DNA from: Flammeovirgaceae bacterium
GTDB lineage: Bacteria; Bacteroidota; Bacteroidia; Cytophagales; Cyclobacteriaceae
Reading direction: 5' to 3'
NCBI GenBank assembly: GCA_027487845.1
Contig: JAIYCV010000028.1
Location: 186,001 to 250,000, forward strand
DNA length: 64,000 nt
Part shown: positions 35,839 to 45,100 of the stretch, one piece after another
Numbering within the stretch: position 1 is the stretch's first letter
Layout of the letters: each line of letters starts with the position of its first letter
The notes under the pieces: generated by a model
The model's input: only the letters and a program-made list of their open reading frames with translations
Databases searched by the model: none
Told to the model about the DNA's origin: nothing
Position numbers and translations under genes: made by a program

Positions 35839-36711
35839 TTATACTAGAAGTAGGTCAGAAATTTTATGGGCTTCTTTCTCGATAATAAGGTTTGATACTG
35901 AGTCTAGCTGATCTGATCCTACCAGTTTAAAGAAGGGCATTTCTTCGTTCTTCAAAAGAGAATACAATTCAACAATGGGTACCGATTTTGTTTTTGGAGA
36001 ATCCATAACGAGAAAGCAACGAGGATCACCATCAATGCCTTTAATCTTGGCAAAAACGTTCAGGCGTTCGATAACGCTTTCATATTCGCTGATTGTAGTA
36101 TTGGCGCTACCAATTTTAACAGCATCTAAATCAACTGACTTAACAACATATAAAGCTCCATTAACGCCAATTCCATCAAAATTAAAATCAAAAAAGAGTG
36201 ATGGTAATTGCTTTTTTCTAATTGTGTAGTCAATGTCAATTCGATCGCGCAAGGGTGTGCAGAATTTTTCCTGAACATTTGAAAATAATCTTGATGGTTC
36301 ACTAATAACCTTCAATTTTTCAATTGAGTCCTCACCAATGAATTTTAAAAAATAGTCGTGAAACAACTCTGTATTAACCTCTGATTTGATAAATGAAGGT
36401 TGAGAGAATTGAAGAATTCCATTATTGTACTTTGATAAACGAATCAGAAAATCTTTGTTAACCTTACTCTTAAATTCAATGAGATTCATTGACCTATCTC
36501 CTAGGTCATGCGCCAAATAATTTCTTAATTGATTTAATGAAAAGTCAAGTAGTTTAGCGCTATTGGAGTTTAGCTTTTTGACCAGGTCAATTTTTTGGTT
36601 TGAAAGCTTGAAAAATACTTTGTCATTTGAAATGACAACCAACCCCAAAGCAATATTTTCCTCGCTTATTGGATTGTTTACAAATTTCAGAATGCTCAAT
36701 ACGTTTTCCAT
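35839..36711 (-). CDS. DUF3037-like protein paired with HipA-like kinase
   Basis: 290 residues. The start MENVLSILKFVNNPISEENIALGLVVISNDKVFF and the later LSKYNNGILQFSQPSFI fit the pattern of DUF3037 proteins, which are typically encoded next to HipA-like kinases of the HipA_2 type. No enzymatic motif is visible. The ATG lies one base after the stop codon of the kinase gene, so the two are translationally coupled. It is the last gene of the operon that begins with hsdR. Family naming is by pattern and context, with medium confidence; the function of DUF3037 is unknown. Confidence 0.65.
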   Translation of the reverse strand: MENVLSILKFVNNPISEENIALGLVVISNDKVFFKLSNQKIDLVKKLNSNSAKLLDFSLNQLRNYLAHDLGDRSMNLIEFKSKVNKDFLIRLSKYNNGILQFSQPSFIKSEVNTELFHDYFLKFIGEDSIEKLKVISEPSRLFSNVQEKFCTPLRDRIDIDYTIRKKQLPSLFFDFNFDGIGVNGALYVVKSVDLDAVKIGSANTTISEYESVIERLNVFAKIKGIDGDPRCFLVMDSPKTKSVPIVELYSLLKNEEMPFFKLVGSDQLDSVSNLIIEKEAHKISDLLLV

Positions 36712-36712
36712 T

Positions 36713-37561
36713 TCAATTCAAATAATTAGTGTAAGAGTCAGCTACGAGTTTATTCCTTTCGTTATCGCCCAAAAATGCCTTTAAATGGGCTTTTGCTTTC
36801 TTACTGAGCCCCCAAGATGCTGGAATTTGATCAAAAATAAAATCTATATTTTTCAATGCCAATTCCATGTCGGCTAAAAGTTCCTTTTTTAGGCCAAAGG
36901 TCTTTGCTTTAGGCCCCAAATGGGCAATTGCCTTAATCATGGGGTGCTTCAATATTTTGAACTTCTCTTCCATAAACATAAAGACCGGGGTAACCTGCCT
37001 ATAATCGGTGCAATACGCAAAAGCAGCAGAATGATCGATTGGGCAAAAATCAACGCTATTTTTAACCTCGTTTAAAAGGATATTTGGGTTTTCTAGTTTG
37101 CGATCTTTGTTACCTATCCAAACATCAAATACACCAATTTTTATCAAATCGGTTGGGTTTCTGAAAAGCTTTAATCCAGGCTTTCCTTTCAAACCATTAA
37201 AATAGAGGTCTAGTTCAACCGCAGGGTTAAGTTGTTTCGATGCAAAAAAAACGGATGGGAATAAGGTAGTAGGATAACGGTTTGACAAAGAGTTACCAGC
37301 TTCTCCCCTGAAGGCTTCAATTACATCCTTATCAATTTGCAGCAAGCTGAATGTTGGTACTTTTAATGACCAACATTGAGCCAAGTATGCACATACCAAT
37401 TCATTGATCAATTCAATTCTAGGAACATCAACCTTGCAGGTCTTAGCAAAATGAAAATTCATATCACTGCCCAATACAAGTAATGGAGAACTGCCTGAAG
37501 TAGGAATTTCCTTAATTACCTTTTCACAGGAGAGTGTTTGTATGGGTTTGAGTTCAGTCAA
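36713..37561 (-). CDS. HipA-like (HipA_2) kinase
   Basis: 282 residues. The kinase-fold C-lobe motifs are present: FDVWIGNKDRKLENPNILLN (catalytic Asp and metal-binding Asn region, about residues 155-175) followed by FCPIDHSAAFAY (DFG-like Asp). An N-terminal Lys in FHFAKTC is a candidate ATP contact. Unlike classical HipA (about 440 residues) it lacks the N-subdomain and has no HigB/HipB-type antitoxin gene next to it; instead the DUF3037-like gene follows by one base. HipA proteins phosphorylate a tRNA synthetase; whether this short type does so is not known. Upstream, 83 bases separate it from the nuclease gene of the restriction operon. Confidence 0.72.
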   Translation of the reverse strand: MTELKPIQTLSCEKVIKEIPTSGSSPLLVLGSDMNFHFAKTCKVDVPRIELINELVCAYLAQCWSLKVPTFSLLQIDKDVIEAFRGEAGNSLSNRYPTTLFPSVFFASKQLNPAVELDLYFNGLKGKPGLKLFRNPTDLIKIGVFDVWIGNKDRKLENPNILLNEVKNSVDFCPIDHSAAFAYCTDYRQVTPVFMFMEEKFKILKHPMIKAIAHLGPKAKTFGLKKELLADMELALKNIDFIFDQIPASWGLSKKAKAHLKAFLGDNERNKLVADSYTNYLN

Positions 37562-37644
37562 TTTTATAGGTTTAAATCCAGTTCACGCACCGTCTGCGGG
37601 GAGACGATGCTGGAAAATAGTAAGCTATTTCCTAATAATCGAAG

Positions 37645-38637
37645 TCAACTCCACCTAAAATTCTTTACAGCAGGTTTACGCAATCGTTCAAGTTCTTTCG
37701 TTTCAATTACCTTTTTTAAATCCGATGAACTACCTACATCTCCAATAGCCTCAAGTTTTTCCATTCCCCCAGGCACTTTAACTGCCTGCACACCTGGCCA
37801 TGAAAAGGTAAGGTTTGTCGCCTTCTCAACTAAGCTCACATCGACTTGAAAAACCTCGCCATAATTATAATCCATGAAGGGCATCTCTTTATCAAGAGGT
37901 CTGAACTTTTCTGTGGCTTTCTCTTCAATCAATTTTAACTCACGCACGCGTTTAGCCTGACTCATCATAAATGCTGTGCAGCACAGCCTTGCTTCAAACT
38001 CAAACACCACAACTTTATAAAAGAACAATGGAATTTGGACGGATGGGTCATCAATGTATTTTGGATCGTGTGGAGAAAGCACAGGTCCGGTAAAAAAATG
38101 CGCCTTCTTGTTTTTTAACTGCTTAGCCTCACGAATAAAATATTGCTCTAACCCGCGCCAGAGACCGGCATTTAACCGCTTTACCTGCGGGCAGCTGTTG
38201 GTAAAAAAGAATGTGCGATACGCCTGCAATTGGGCTTCGTTGCCCCAAGCCATTTCATCGTGAGCTGCCATGTGGCCTATTTCAAAATCCTTGTCAGACT
38301 TCGGAATAAGGTCATAAAAATCATCATTCAATTGCAAGGACTCAACAACTCGCGGATCGCTGCGAAATGTTGCGCGGTCCGCATTTTGGTTATCACCTGT
38401 TATGTTATAAGCAGTCACAAAGGGCATTCTACGCTTTGAATTATACAGTACCGATAAATACGAGTAGTTTAAGATACCCAGCGTATTTCCATCGACCCGT
38501 GGCAACAAGGCACGTTGTTTTTCGCTCAGTATTTGCAACAACTCCACCTTGTAAGAAGATGAAGCCCACTGAGCCTGGTAGCCATTGGCATACATTAACT
38601 TCTCCTTATTAAAAGCGATTTTTTTGAGGTCCTCCAT
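37645..38637 (-). CDS. DNA/RNA non-specific endonuclease (NUC1, His-Me finger)
   Basis: 330 residues. The order of conserved blocks matches Serratia nuclease: RRMPFVTAYNITG, DPRVVESLQL, GHMAAHDEMAW (general-base His), FFTNSCPQVKRLNAGLWRGLE (metal-binding Asn and Glu), HFFTGPVLSP and FFYKVVVFEF. The usual DRGH is replaced by EIGH, so the Arg before the catalytic Gly-His is missing while the His, Asn and Glu remain. No signal peptide is seen, so it appears cytoplasmic, unlike secreted relatives. Residues 280-330 form an extra tail. It follows hsdS after 25 bases in the same direction and is probably part of the restriction operon. Confidence 0.82.
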   Translation of the reverse strand: MEDLKKIAFNKEKLMYANGYQAQWASSSYKVELLQILSEKQRALLPRVDGNTLGILNYSYLSVLYNSKRRMPFVTAYNITGDNQNADRATFRSDPRVVESLQLNDDFYDLIPKSDKDFEIGHMAAHDEMAWGNEAQLQAYRTFFFTNSCPQVKRLNAGLWRGLEQYFIREAKQLKNKKAHFFTGPVLSPHDPKYIDDPSVQIPLFFYKVVVFEFEARLCCTAFMMSQAKRVRELKLIEEKATEKFRPLDKEMPFMDYNYGEVFQVDVSLVEKATNLTFSWPGVQAVKVPGGMEKLEAIGDVGSSSDLKKVIETKELERLRKPAVKNFRWS

Positions 38638-38662
38638 ACTCTAATTGGGTTGTAGTTTAAGG

Positions 38663-40135
38663 TTAAGGTTCTGCTGCCAGTGAAAACTTCTCTGCTTGCA
38701 GATTGTATTTTTTCAGTTCATCTTCTACCTTCTGCGCTACCAACTCCCCCCTAAAAGCCTTAGCCAAAATAGCCTGTGGCAAGTGATCTATTTTTTCTTG
38801 AAGGGTTTTATAGCTGGCTTCAATTTTATCTGCAATTGCAAAAAGCGATTCTACACTGCGGACGATTTCTTTTTGTTCTTCGAATGGAGGTAATTGAACA
38901 ATTATTTGCCTGATTGTTTCCATTGAAAGGCTAGGCTGCGCTGTTGCTTTGATAAAAGAGTTCATATTCTCTAAACCAACTGGTGATTGCAAATACAAAT
39001 AAAGGTATTCACTGGATATACCATCAACATCAATTTTCGCAACGTTAGGTGCTAGATGCCATCTCTTATCTGAAGGTGCCATGCAAACATTTCCTGTGCC
39101 TGCGCCAATAAACACCATTAAAATTTCCCTCCCATGCAACTGCGATCTCTCGAGAAAATCTGATGTTTCCTTACTAATATATACTAAGTTTTCCTCAACG
39201 AAACGTCCCATTTGAACATTCTGGGCTCTTACAACTGGTATCTCACCGCTTGTCTCAAAATTTATATGTTCAGAATATTCAAAGCCTGCCAACTTCGTGA
39301 CATAGGCTAAGAAATCAACATTTGTTAATGTCCAAGATTCAGGTATTTCTGTTGTCTTTCCATCGGTTATTTCTGGTATTTCAAGTAAATGTCTTTTTGA
39401 CGGCTTTCTTTTCCCTTCAACTTTCGCTTTGTGAAGTAGGTCGTTATATTCCTTAGTCCTTCTAATTTTAATTCTCTCCAACAAGTTTACTGCGCTTTCA
39501 TTTGTTTTATTCTTCCTCCTCCACTCCTCCGTCAACTTGCCAGTAACAGCTTGGGTAAGCACAGCCTGTCGGAATTGTTTGAGAAGAACAGGAATATTCT
39601 CAAGGCGCGCTTTGAGTTGATCGAGGTGGCCAAACAATGAATCTAACTTGGCAACGATGTGCTTTTGTTCGGGAAAGGGAGCTATTGGTATCTTCCTTGA
39701 AAAAATATCAGATGGGCGCACTGCTGGATAACTGGCACCACGTTGTAGGGAGGTTATTTCATCAATAAACTTGTCAGATATCAGATAGTAAAAAATGTAG
39801 GTGGGATGAACATGTGAGGAAGGCCGAATGACAGCAAACCCAGTTGATGCTATTTGATTATCTAATTCATCGTCAATTCTTGCAATTCGCTTTAAATTTG
39901 TTCTTACTGTCGAAAAAACAATGTCGTTCTTTTTTATTAATTGCCGGGCTCTTGAAGGTGCCTCCTTTGTATTAATAAGTTTCGCATCAACAACTTTAAA
40001 AATATTACTATCTATTGATGAAATATCAACATACTTAAAACTTTCGTTAAATAGACTTTGAGGGTCTACATGTTTTGTAGGTATGGAAACATCTCTAATC
40101 TCAGCAATACCCCAATTTTGTGGTAACCCATTCAT
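38663..40135 (-). CDS. hsdS: Type I restriction enzyme specificity subunit
   Basis: About 490 residues. The ATG at 40135 shares its A with the TGA stop of hsdM (TGATG). Two target-recognition domains, starting at LPQNWGIAEIRDVS and IPESWTLTNVDFLAY, alternate with two conserved coiled-coil regions (FPEQKHIVAKLDSLFGHLDQLKARL and FEEQKEIVRSVESLFAIADKI). The recognised sequence cannot be predicted from the text. With HsdM it forms the methyltransferase, and with HsdR the restriction enzyme. Confidence 0.95.
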   Translation of the reverse strand: MNGLPQNWGIAEIRDVSIPTKHVDPQSLFNESFKYVDISSIDSNIFKVVDAKLINTKEAPSRARQLIKKNDIVFSTVRTNLKRIARIDDELDNQIASTGFAVIRPSSHVHPTYIFYYLISDKFIDEITSLQRGASYPAVRPSDIFSRKIPIAPFPEQKHIVAKLDSLFGHLDQLKARLENIPVLLKQFRQAVLTQAVTGKLTEEWRRKNKTNESAVNLLERIKIRRTKEYNDLLHKAKVEGKRKPSKRHLLEIPEITDGKTTEIPESWTLTNVDFLAYVTKLAGFEYSEHINFETSGEIPVVRAQNVQMGRFVEENLVYISKETSDFLERSQLHGREILMVFIGAGTGNVCMAPSDKRWHLAPNVAKIDVDGISSEYLYLYLQSPVGLENMNSFIKATAQPSLSMETIRQIIVQLPPFEEQKEIVRSVESLFAIADKIEASYKTLQEKIDHLPQAILAKAFRGELVAQKVEDELKKYNLQAEKFSLAAEP

Positions 40136-41595
40136 CAACTCAACTCATTTATAATCAACTCCAATTCCTTCATGATCGAGTGGACTTCATCTTTTGCTGC
40201 TCTAGCTAATTCTATCGGTTCTCCCTCGCTCCCAGTTGTTCCATAACTTTCATCAGCTATCAATCCCACATCCAACGAATCATTCTTCGCAGCCAATGCT
40301 TCACGCGTAAAGGAATGCCATCGTGGGTCTTCAATCTTTTCGCGCTTCTTAAAGTTTACCGCACCATCAAATTTATCCTTCACCTTGTCAATCGAAATGC
40401 CTCCGGTGTAAGCCAATACAAAATCGGCAAAGTGATTTCGCGCCAATGGATTGCGCTTGCCCAGACTTTCCATGTTGGTGCGCATGTCGTAATACCAAAT
40501 CTTTTTGGTGTTTCCGGTCTCTGTAGTGCCCCGCTCAAAGAACAGTACGTTGGTCTTCACACCTTGCGCGTAAAATATACCGGTAGGCAAACGCAAAATG
40601 GTGTGCAGGTTACACTTGTCCATTAAGTCTTTGCGTATGCGCTGGCCATCGCCATCTTCAAACAATACGTTATCGGGTAAAACCACTGCGGCTCTTGCTC
40701 CACCGCGCTTATGCAACGAGCGGTAAATGTGTTGCAGAAAATTCAATTGCTTGTTGGCCGTAGGGTAAGTAAAGTCATCACGGCTGGGCCGCTCGCCCCC
40801 TTGCTTGGTGCCAAAGGGTGGGTTTGCCAATACACCATCATAGTTCTTCATGTCTTTGCCTGCTTCACTCAGGGTATCGTCCATGCGTATGTCGCTTTCC
40901 AGGCCGTGGAGCTTGGCATTCATAATGGCCAGGCGGTGGGCATCTTGCACTAACTCACAACCACTAAAGGCTTTCTCCACTTGAAACTTTCTGTCCTTGG
41001 CATTAAGTGCAAAGTAGTTGTCGGTTTTCTCACGCAGGTATTCATTGGCGGCAATCATAAAACCAAACGTGCCCGCAGCGGGGTCGTTCCACCGCTCACC
41101 AATTTTTGGGGCAAGTAAATCCACCATTACATTAATCAACGGCCGTGGTGTAAAGTACTGCCCTGCCCCACTCTTCTTCTCCCCTGCATTGCGCTCCAGC
41201 AGGTTTTCGTAGATGGTGGCAATTTGATCGCGCTCGGTGTCTTCAAACCAATCAATACCATCAATGGCAGTAACCAACGTGCGCAAATTCACGGGCTTGC
41301 GTAGTGTAGTGCTGGCGTTGGTGTAAATCTCTGTAATGGCAGGGTTCTTTGATTTAGTGGAGATGTTGGCGAGCAAGTCCCGGTAAATGTCAAACAGTTC
41401 TTTGTTGTCTTTAGTATCCACCAACTTACGCCAGCGGTATTCTTTAGGCACATCATTTTCAAACTCTTTTACTTCAGAGAGTTTGAGAAACAAAATGAAA
41501 GTAAGTTCATTCAAGTACTGGTGATAGGTTACTCCATCATCGCGGAGTATGTTACAAAGTCCCCACAGTTTATTGGCAATCGCTTCTGCGCTCAT
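40135..41595 (-). CDS. hsdM: Type I restriction enzyme methyltransferase subunit
   Basis: 486 residues. An N-terminal HsdM helical domain (AEAIANKLWGLCNILRDDG) precedes the adenine-N6 methyltransferase domain: SAM-binding motif I is NDPAAGTFGFMIAA and catalytic motif IV is ANPPFGT. Motif I has AAGTFGF instead of the common ACGTGGF, a variant seen in EcoEI-like (type IB) systems. GAGQYFTPRPLINVMVDLL is also typical. It is separated from the upstream DUF559/hsdR genes by a 120-base palindromic repeat element, so its expression may not depend only on the hsdR promoter. Confidence 0.96.
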   Translation of the reverse strand: MSAEAIANKLWGLCNILRDDGVTYHQYLNELTFILFLKLSEVKEFENDVPKEYRWRKLVDTKDNKELFDIYRDLLANISTKSKNPAITEIYTNASTTLRKPVNLRTLVTAIDGIDWFEDTERDQIATIYENLLERNAGEKKSGAGQYFTPRPLINVMVDLLAPKIGERWNDPAAGTFGFMIAANEYLREKTDNYFALNAKDRKFQVEKAFSGCELVQDAHRLAIMNAKLHGLESDIRMDDTLSEAGKDMKNYDGVLANPPFGTKQGGERPSRDDFTYPTANKQLNFLQHIYRSLHKRGGARAAVVLPDNVLFEDGDGQRIRKDLMDKCNLHTILRLPTGIFYAQGVKTNVLFFERGTTETGNTKKIWYYDMRTNMESLGKRNPLARNHFADFVLAYTGGISIDKVKDKFDGAVNFKKREKIEDPRWHSFTREALAAKNDSLDVGLIADESYGTTGSEGEPIELARAAKDEVHSIMKELELIINELS

Positions 41596-41629
41596 GAAAT
41601 GGTTTAAAAATTAAATATAATACAAATAC

Positions 41630-41750
41630 AAGCCCCGACCCCTCAGTCCTCCGGACAGCTCCCCTTGCGCAGGGGAGCAGCAGTTTGGACTACACCACAC
41701 TGCTGTCCCCCGGACAAGGGGGACGAGCCCGCTAGGGCGGAGGGGGTTGC
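41630..41750. repeat. GC-rich multi-hairpin element after the DUF559 gene
   Basis: Four nested or adjacent inverted repeats fold into a branched structure: GCTCCCCT/AGGGGAGC (41658-41665 with 41671-41678), CAGCAGT/ACTGCTG (41678-41684 with 41699-41705), GTCCCCC/GGGGGAC (41705-41711 with 41718-41724), and outer CCTCCG/CGGAGG. It is far richer in G+C than its surroundings and contains the stop codon of the DUF559 gene. Such repeats are found next to DUF559 genes in other bacteria (established knowledge, from memory). Confidence 0.8.
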
Positions 41751-42112
41751 CTCTTAAAATTTCTTTTTATCTCTTCCAGTACTCCTTGCGGATCATCAAA
41801 CACTAATTTGTTCTCAAACCGCACTACATGAATACTCACGCTGTTTAAATACGCAGTGCGCTCTTCATCGTACTTCATTCCCTCCTCGGTAAAATGGTGC
41901 GCTCCATCCAACTCTACACAAAGCCTCTCTGCTGGGCAATAGAAATCGAGAATGTAATTACCAACACTGTGCTGACGCCTGAACTTACGCCCTTCTAATT
42001 GTTTACTTTTCAACAACGTCCACAACGCAGCTTCGGCCGCGGTGAGTTTGTTTCTCAGCTCCTTGCGGTAAGGCTTTAGGTATTTTAAATTATTGATTTG
42101 ATTACCCAACAT
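41732..42112 (-). CDS. DUF559 endonuclease-fold protein (Vsr/PD-(D/E)XK type)
   Basis: About 126 residues from the ATG at 42112, whose first 11 bases overlap the end of hsdR. The core is LRNKLTAAEAALWTLLKSKQLEGRKFRRQHSV with GNYILDFYCPAERLCVELDGAHH: the D...E-L-D-G acidic residues match a very-short-patch-repair-like nuclease. The last residues (QPPPP) are encoded inside the GC-rich repeat, so the gene and repeat probably travel together. Activity and role are unproven; it is not a normal type I restriction component. Confidence 0.8.
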   Translation of the reverse strand: MLGNQINNLKYLKPYRKELRNKLTAAEAALWTLLKSKQLEGRKFRRQHSVGNYILDFYCPAERLCVELDGAHHFTEEGMKYDEERTAYLNSVSIHVVRFENKLVFDDPQGVLEEIKRNFKRQPPPP

Positions 42113-45100
42113 CCTGATAAAGATTGGTGTTGATGTCGGCCAATACGGTTTCCAGCTGCTGTTCAAATATTTTATTCAAACGCACAAAGCCACCTTCTTC
42201 ATTAAATGGCGGGCGATCTAAATCTTCCTTTCGTAAAATTGTTTCGTGTATCAACTGCGCTTCAAAGCGGTCAAGCCATTTTGCCTGCACTTTGTTCCAG
42301 GTGCGCGCGTTACGGATTTTGTTCACCGCATTTTTTATGCGGGTTTCGTGATCGATTAAATTACTACCCAAGGAGAGCGTGCGGATGAAGGAGATAATAT
42401 CAGCGGCAATGTCTTGATTCTTTACTGCCTTCCATGCATGGCGTAAGTTTAGATCGGTATATCCAGCATTGTCGAGCGAGAGATAAAGCTCTTTCAATGA
42501 TTTGCGATCTAGCTCCGTTGGCCTGGTGCAAATGATATTAATGGCTGTTATCTTGTTGGCGTTCTCCTGAATAAATCTTTTAAAATTATCGATATAATCT
42601 TCGGGTTTCTTTGCCAGGCCATAACCTCGTTCGGCAGCACGGGCTTCGTCTTCATGGTCAGACAATAATTGATAAGCCGGGGCAGGTTTAAATTCATCAA
42701 GCAATTTCCAAAGGTCATCGTGCTTAAGTATTTCGCTGATGGCCTCATGCACGGGCAAGTCTTTCAACATGTGTATGTAACTCTCAATGTCTTTGCCATT
42801 GGCAGCAAACTTAAAACGCTCTTCGGCAGTGCTCGTTAGTTTTCTTTTCTTGCGCTGCAACTTGGCGATGATCTGATCAATCTGTTGCTTTAATCTTTCC
42901 TCACTTTTAATTTGTTTAATCTCACCGGCCAACTCAGCAAACGAAATGGTTGGGTTGGGCACAACAGGCTTCATATTGGTGAAATCTTCCAACGCCTCAT
43001 AGATGCGCACGGCATCAAATATCTTGAACGACTCTTTATGAATATCATCGCATAAGCGTGTGGCTCTGCCCATCATTTGTTCGTAGAGTATCCTTGATTT
43101 TACTCTACGCAAAAACACGATGTTGCAAATGGCGGGTACATCAATTCCGGTGGTCAACAAATCAACCGTAACGGCAATGTTGGGAAATTTTTCATTCTTG
43201 AATAGCTTGATCAACTCAAGCGGGTCGTATGATTTGCCTGTAATCTTAGCGATCGCATTATCACTTGGTTCAATCCCTATTTCTCTAAATTCTTCTTTAA
43301 ATATCTGCCCTACTAAATCGGCATGGGTATCCGAAGCTGCAAACACAAGTGTCTTCTCATTTCCTTCGGGGTCAAGGTAACCGACTAGTTGTTTTATCAC
43401 CGCTCGGTTGAAAGGCTCGGTAATTACCAGCTTATTGAACTGATCTATTTCAATTCGCAATTCATCTTCCAGTGCATCCAGTTCTTTTATGGTGTTGGTT
43501 TCTTTGTCATACACCTTTGGCTTTTCGCCTTTCTCCCACACAATGCCTTCTTCACTCAACTTAGTTTTAATCAGGTAAGGAGGTTCATGGTCAATCAGGA
43601 ATCCATCAATCACCGCTTCGCGGTAACTGTAGTTATAAACAGGCCGTCCAAAGATTTCGGTTGTATGCAGCGCAGGCGTGGCCGTGAGCCCGATAGCAAA
43701 GGCATCAAAGTAATCGAGCACCATGCGGTACTTGCTCACATAATCTTGCTGATTCTTAAACTCCAAATCTTCTTCGCCTATTTCCCTATCCATCAAATAA
43801 CCGCGATGGGCTTCATCGATAATGATGCAATCATAAGTATCGATGGTAGGAATTTCTCCAGGTTCTTCTGTATCCTTATAAAACAATCGCTTCACTAAAC
43901 TTTGCACCGTGGCAAAGTGCAGGCGCGTGTCAATATCTGGTATAGCCTTCTTTAACTCCTCTACCTGATAAATGCCAGCAAACGTATTGAGGTCTTCTAC
44001 CTTGTTGTCTTTAAAAGCATTGATAGCCTGAATGCCTAGGGCAGTGCGATCCACCAAAAACAAAATGCGTTTAAATCGATTTGACTTGATCAAGCGATAA
44101 CACAAACCCATAATGGTGCGTGTTTTACCTGTACCTGTAGCCATGGCAAGCAAGGCACGGTTGCGACTTTTATCGGCAACGGCTTCTTCTACTTTTGCAA
44201 TGGCTGTAATTTGGTAGTCGCGCAAACCTAGACCACTCCTATTTTGTAAATAATCTTTACTAGCTGCCGCCAGTTTTTCGTTGGCTGTCGCTACATCGCG
44301 TTCAAGAAGTTCTTGCAGTCCGCTAGGCGAATACCAGGCCTGTAATGAACGAGCTGTGTTCTCATTTTTGCGTACATCCAAAAACCAGATACCCGATTTG
44401 GTTTTGATTTGTTCCAAGTATGGTCGCCCATTGGTTGAAAACAAAAACGGTACTTTGTAGCCTTGCCACTCCCCTAGCAGTTGAGCATCATTTTCAGCAG
44501 AAGCAAGACTTGAATAAATCTTTGATTGCCTGAGGTCAGTTGAAATATCTTGGCCCCACTTCTTGGCTTCCACAATGCCATAAAGTTCGGTGCCTATAAA
44601 CAACGCATAGTCCGCCCACTTATCACCAACTCTCCATTCGGCAATGGCTAAGTTTCTACCACGCTTTGGTGCCGTGCGCTTACTTTTTAAATTGATTTCG
44701 TTAGTGTCCACTTCCCACCCTGCCAAGCGTAATTGGTTGTCGATCAGCTCTCGTGTTTCGGCTTCATCCAAATCAATGTTGCGGGCAGAACCCTCCGACC
44801 TTTCTGTGATTTCTTTTTGCTTTTGCTGTGAAAGAACGGTAGCCTCCTTTTCAATCAAAAGAGCCTTGAATTTTTGCTCTAGGTCAGCAAAATTCTTTTC
44901 CAGTTCGTGGAGTGCATGACGCGCATCCTGATTTGGTGGAATGCTGAATTTGAGGTCACATATATTTTTGTTTTCCGCAGAGTAAGTTTGGTAAAACCAT
45001 TTTGCGACCTTAAAAGCCGAGAATAAGATCGTCTTCGCATCTTCCAGTGTACCCTTCGATTCATGAGTCGCAATATTTCCCTTTTGCTTAATATTATGAA

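Noticed and set aside
43389-43898. 169-codon ORF antisense to hsdR
   Set aside because: It is the complement of well-conserved helicase motifs, so it is a shadow frame.
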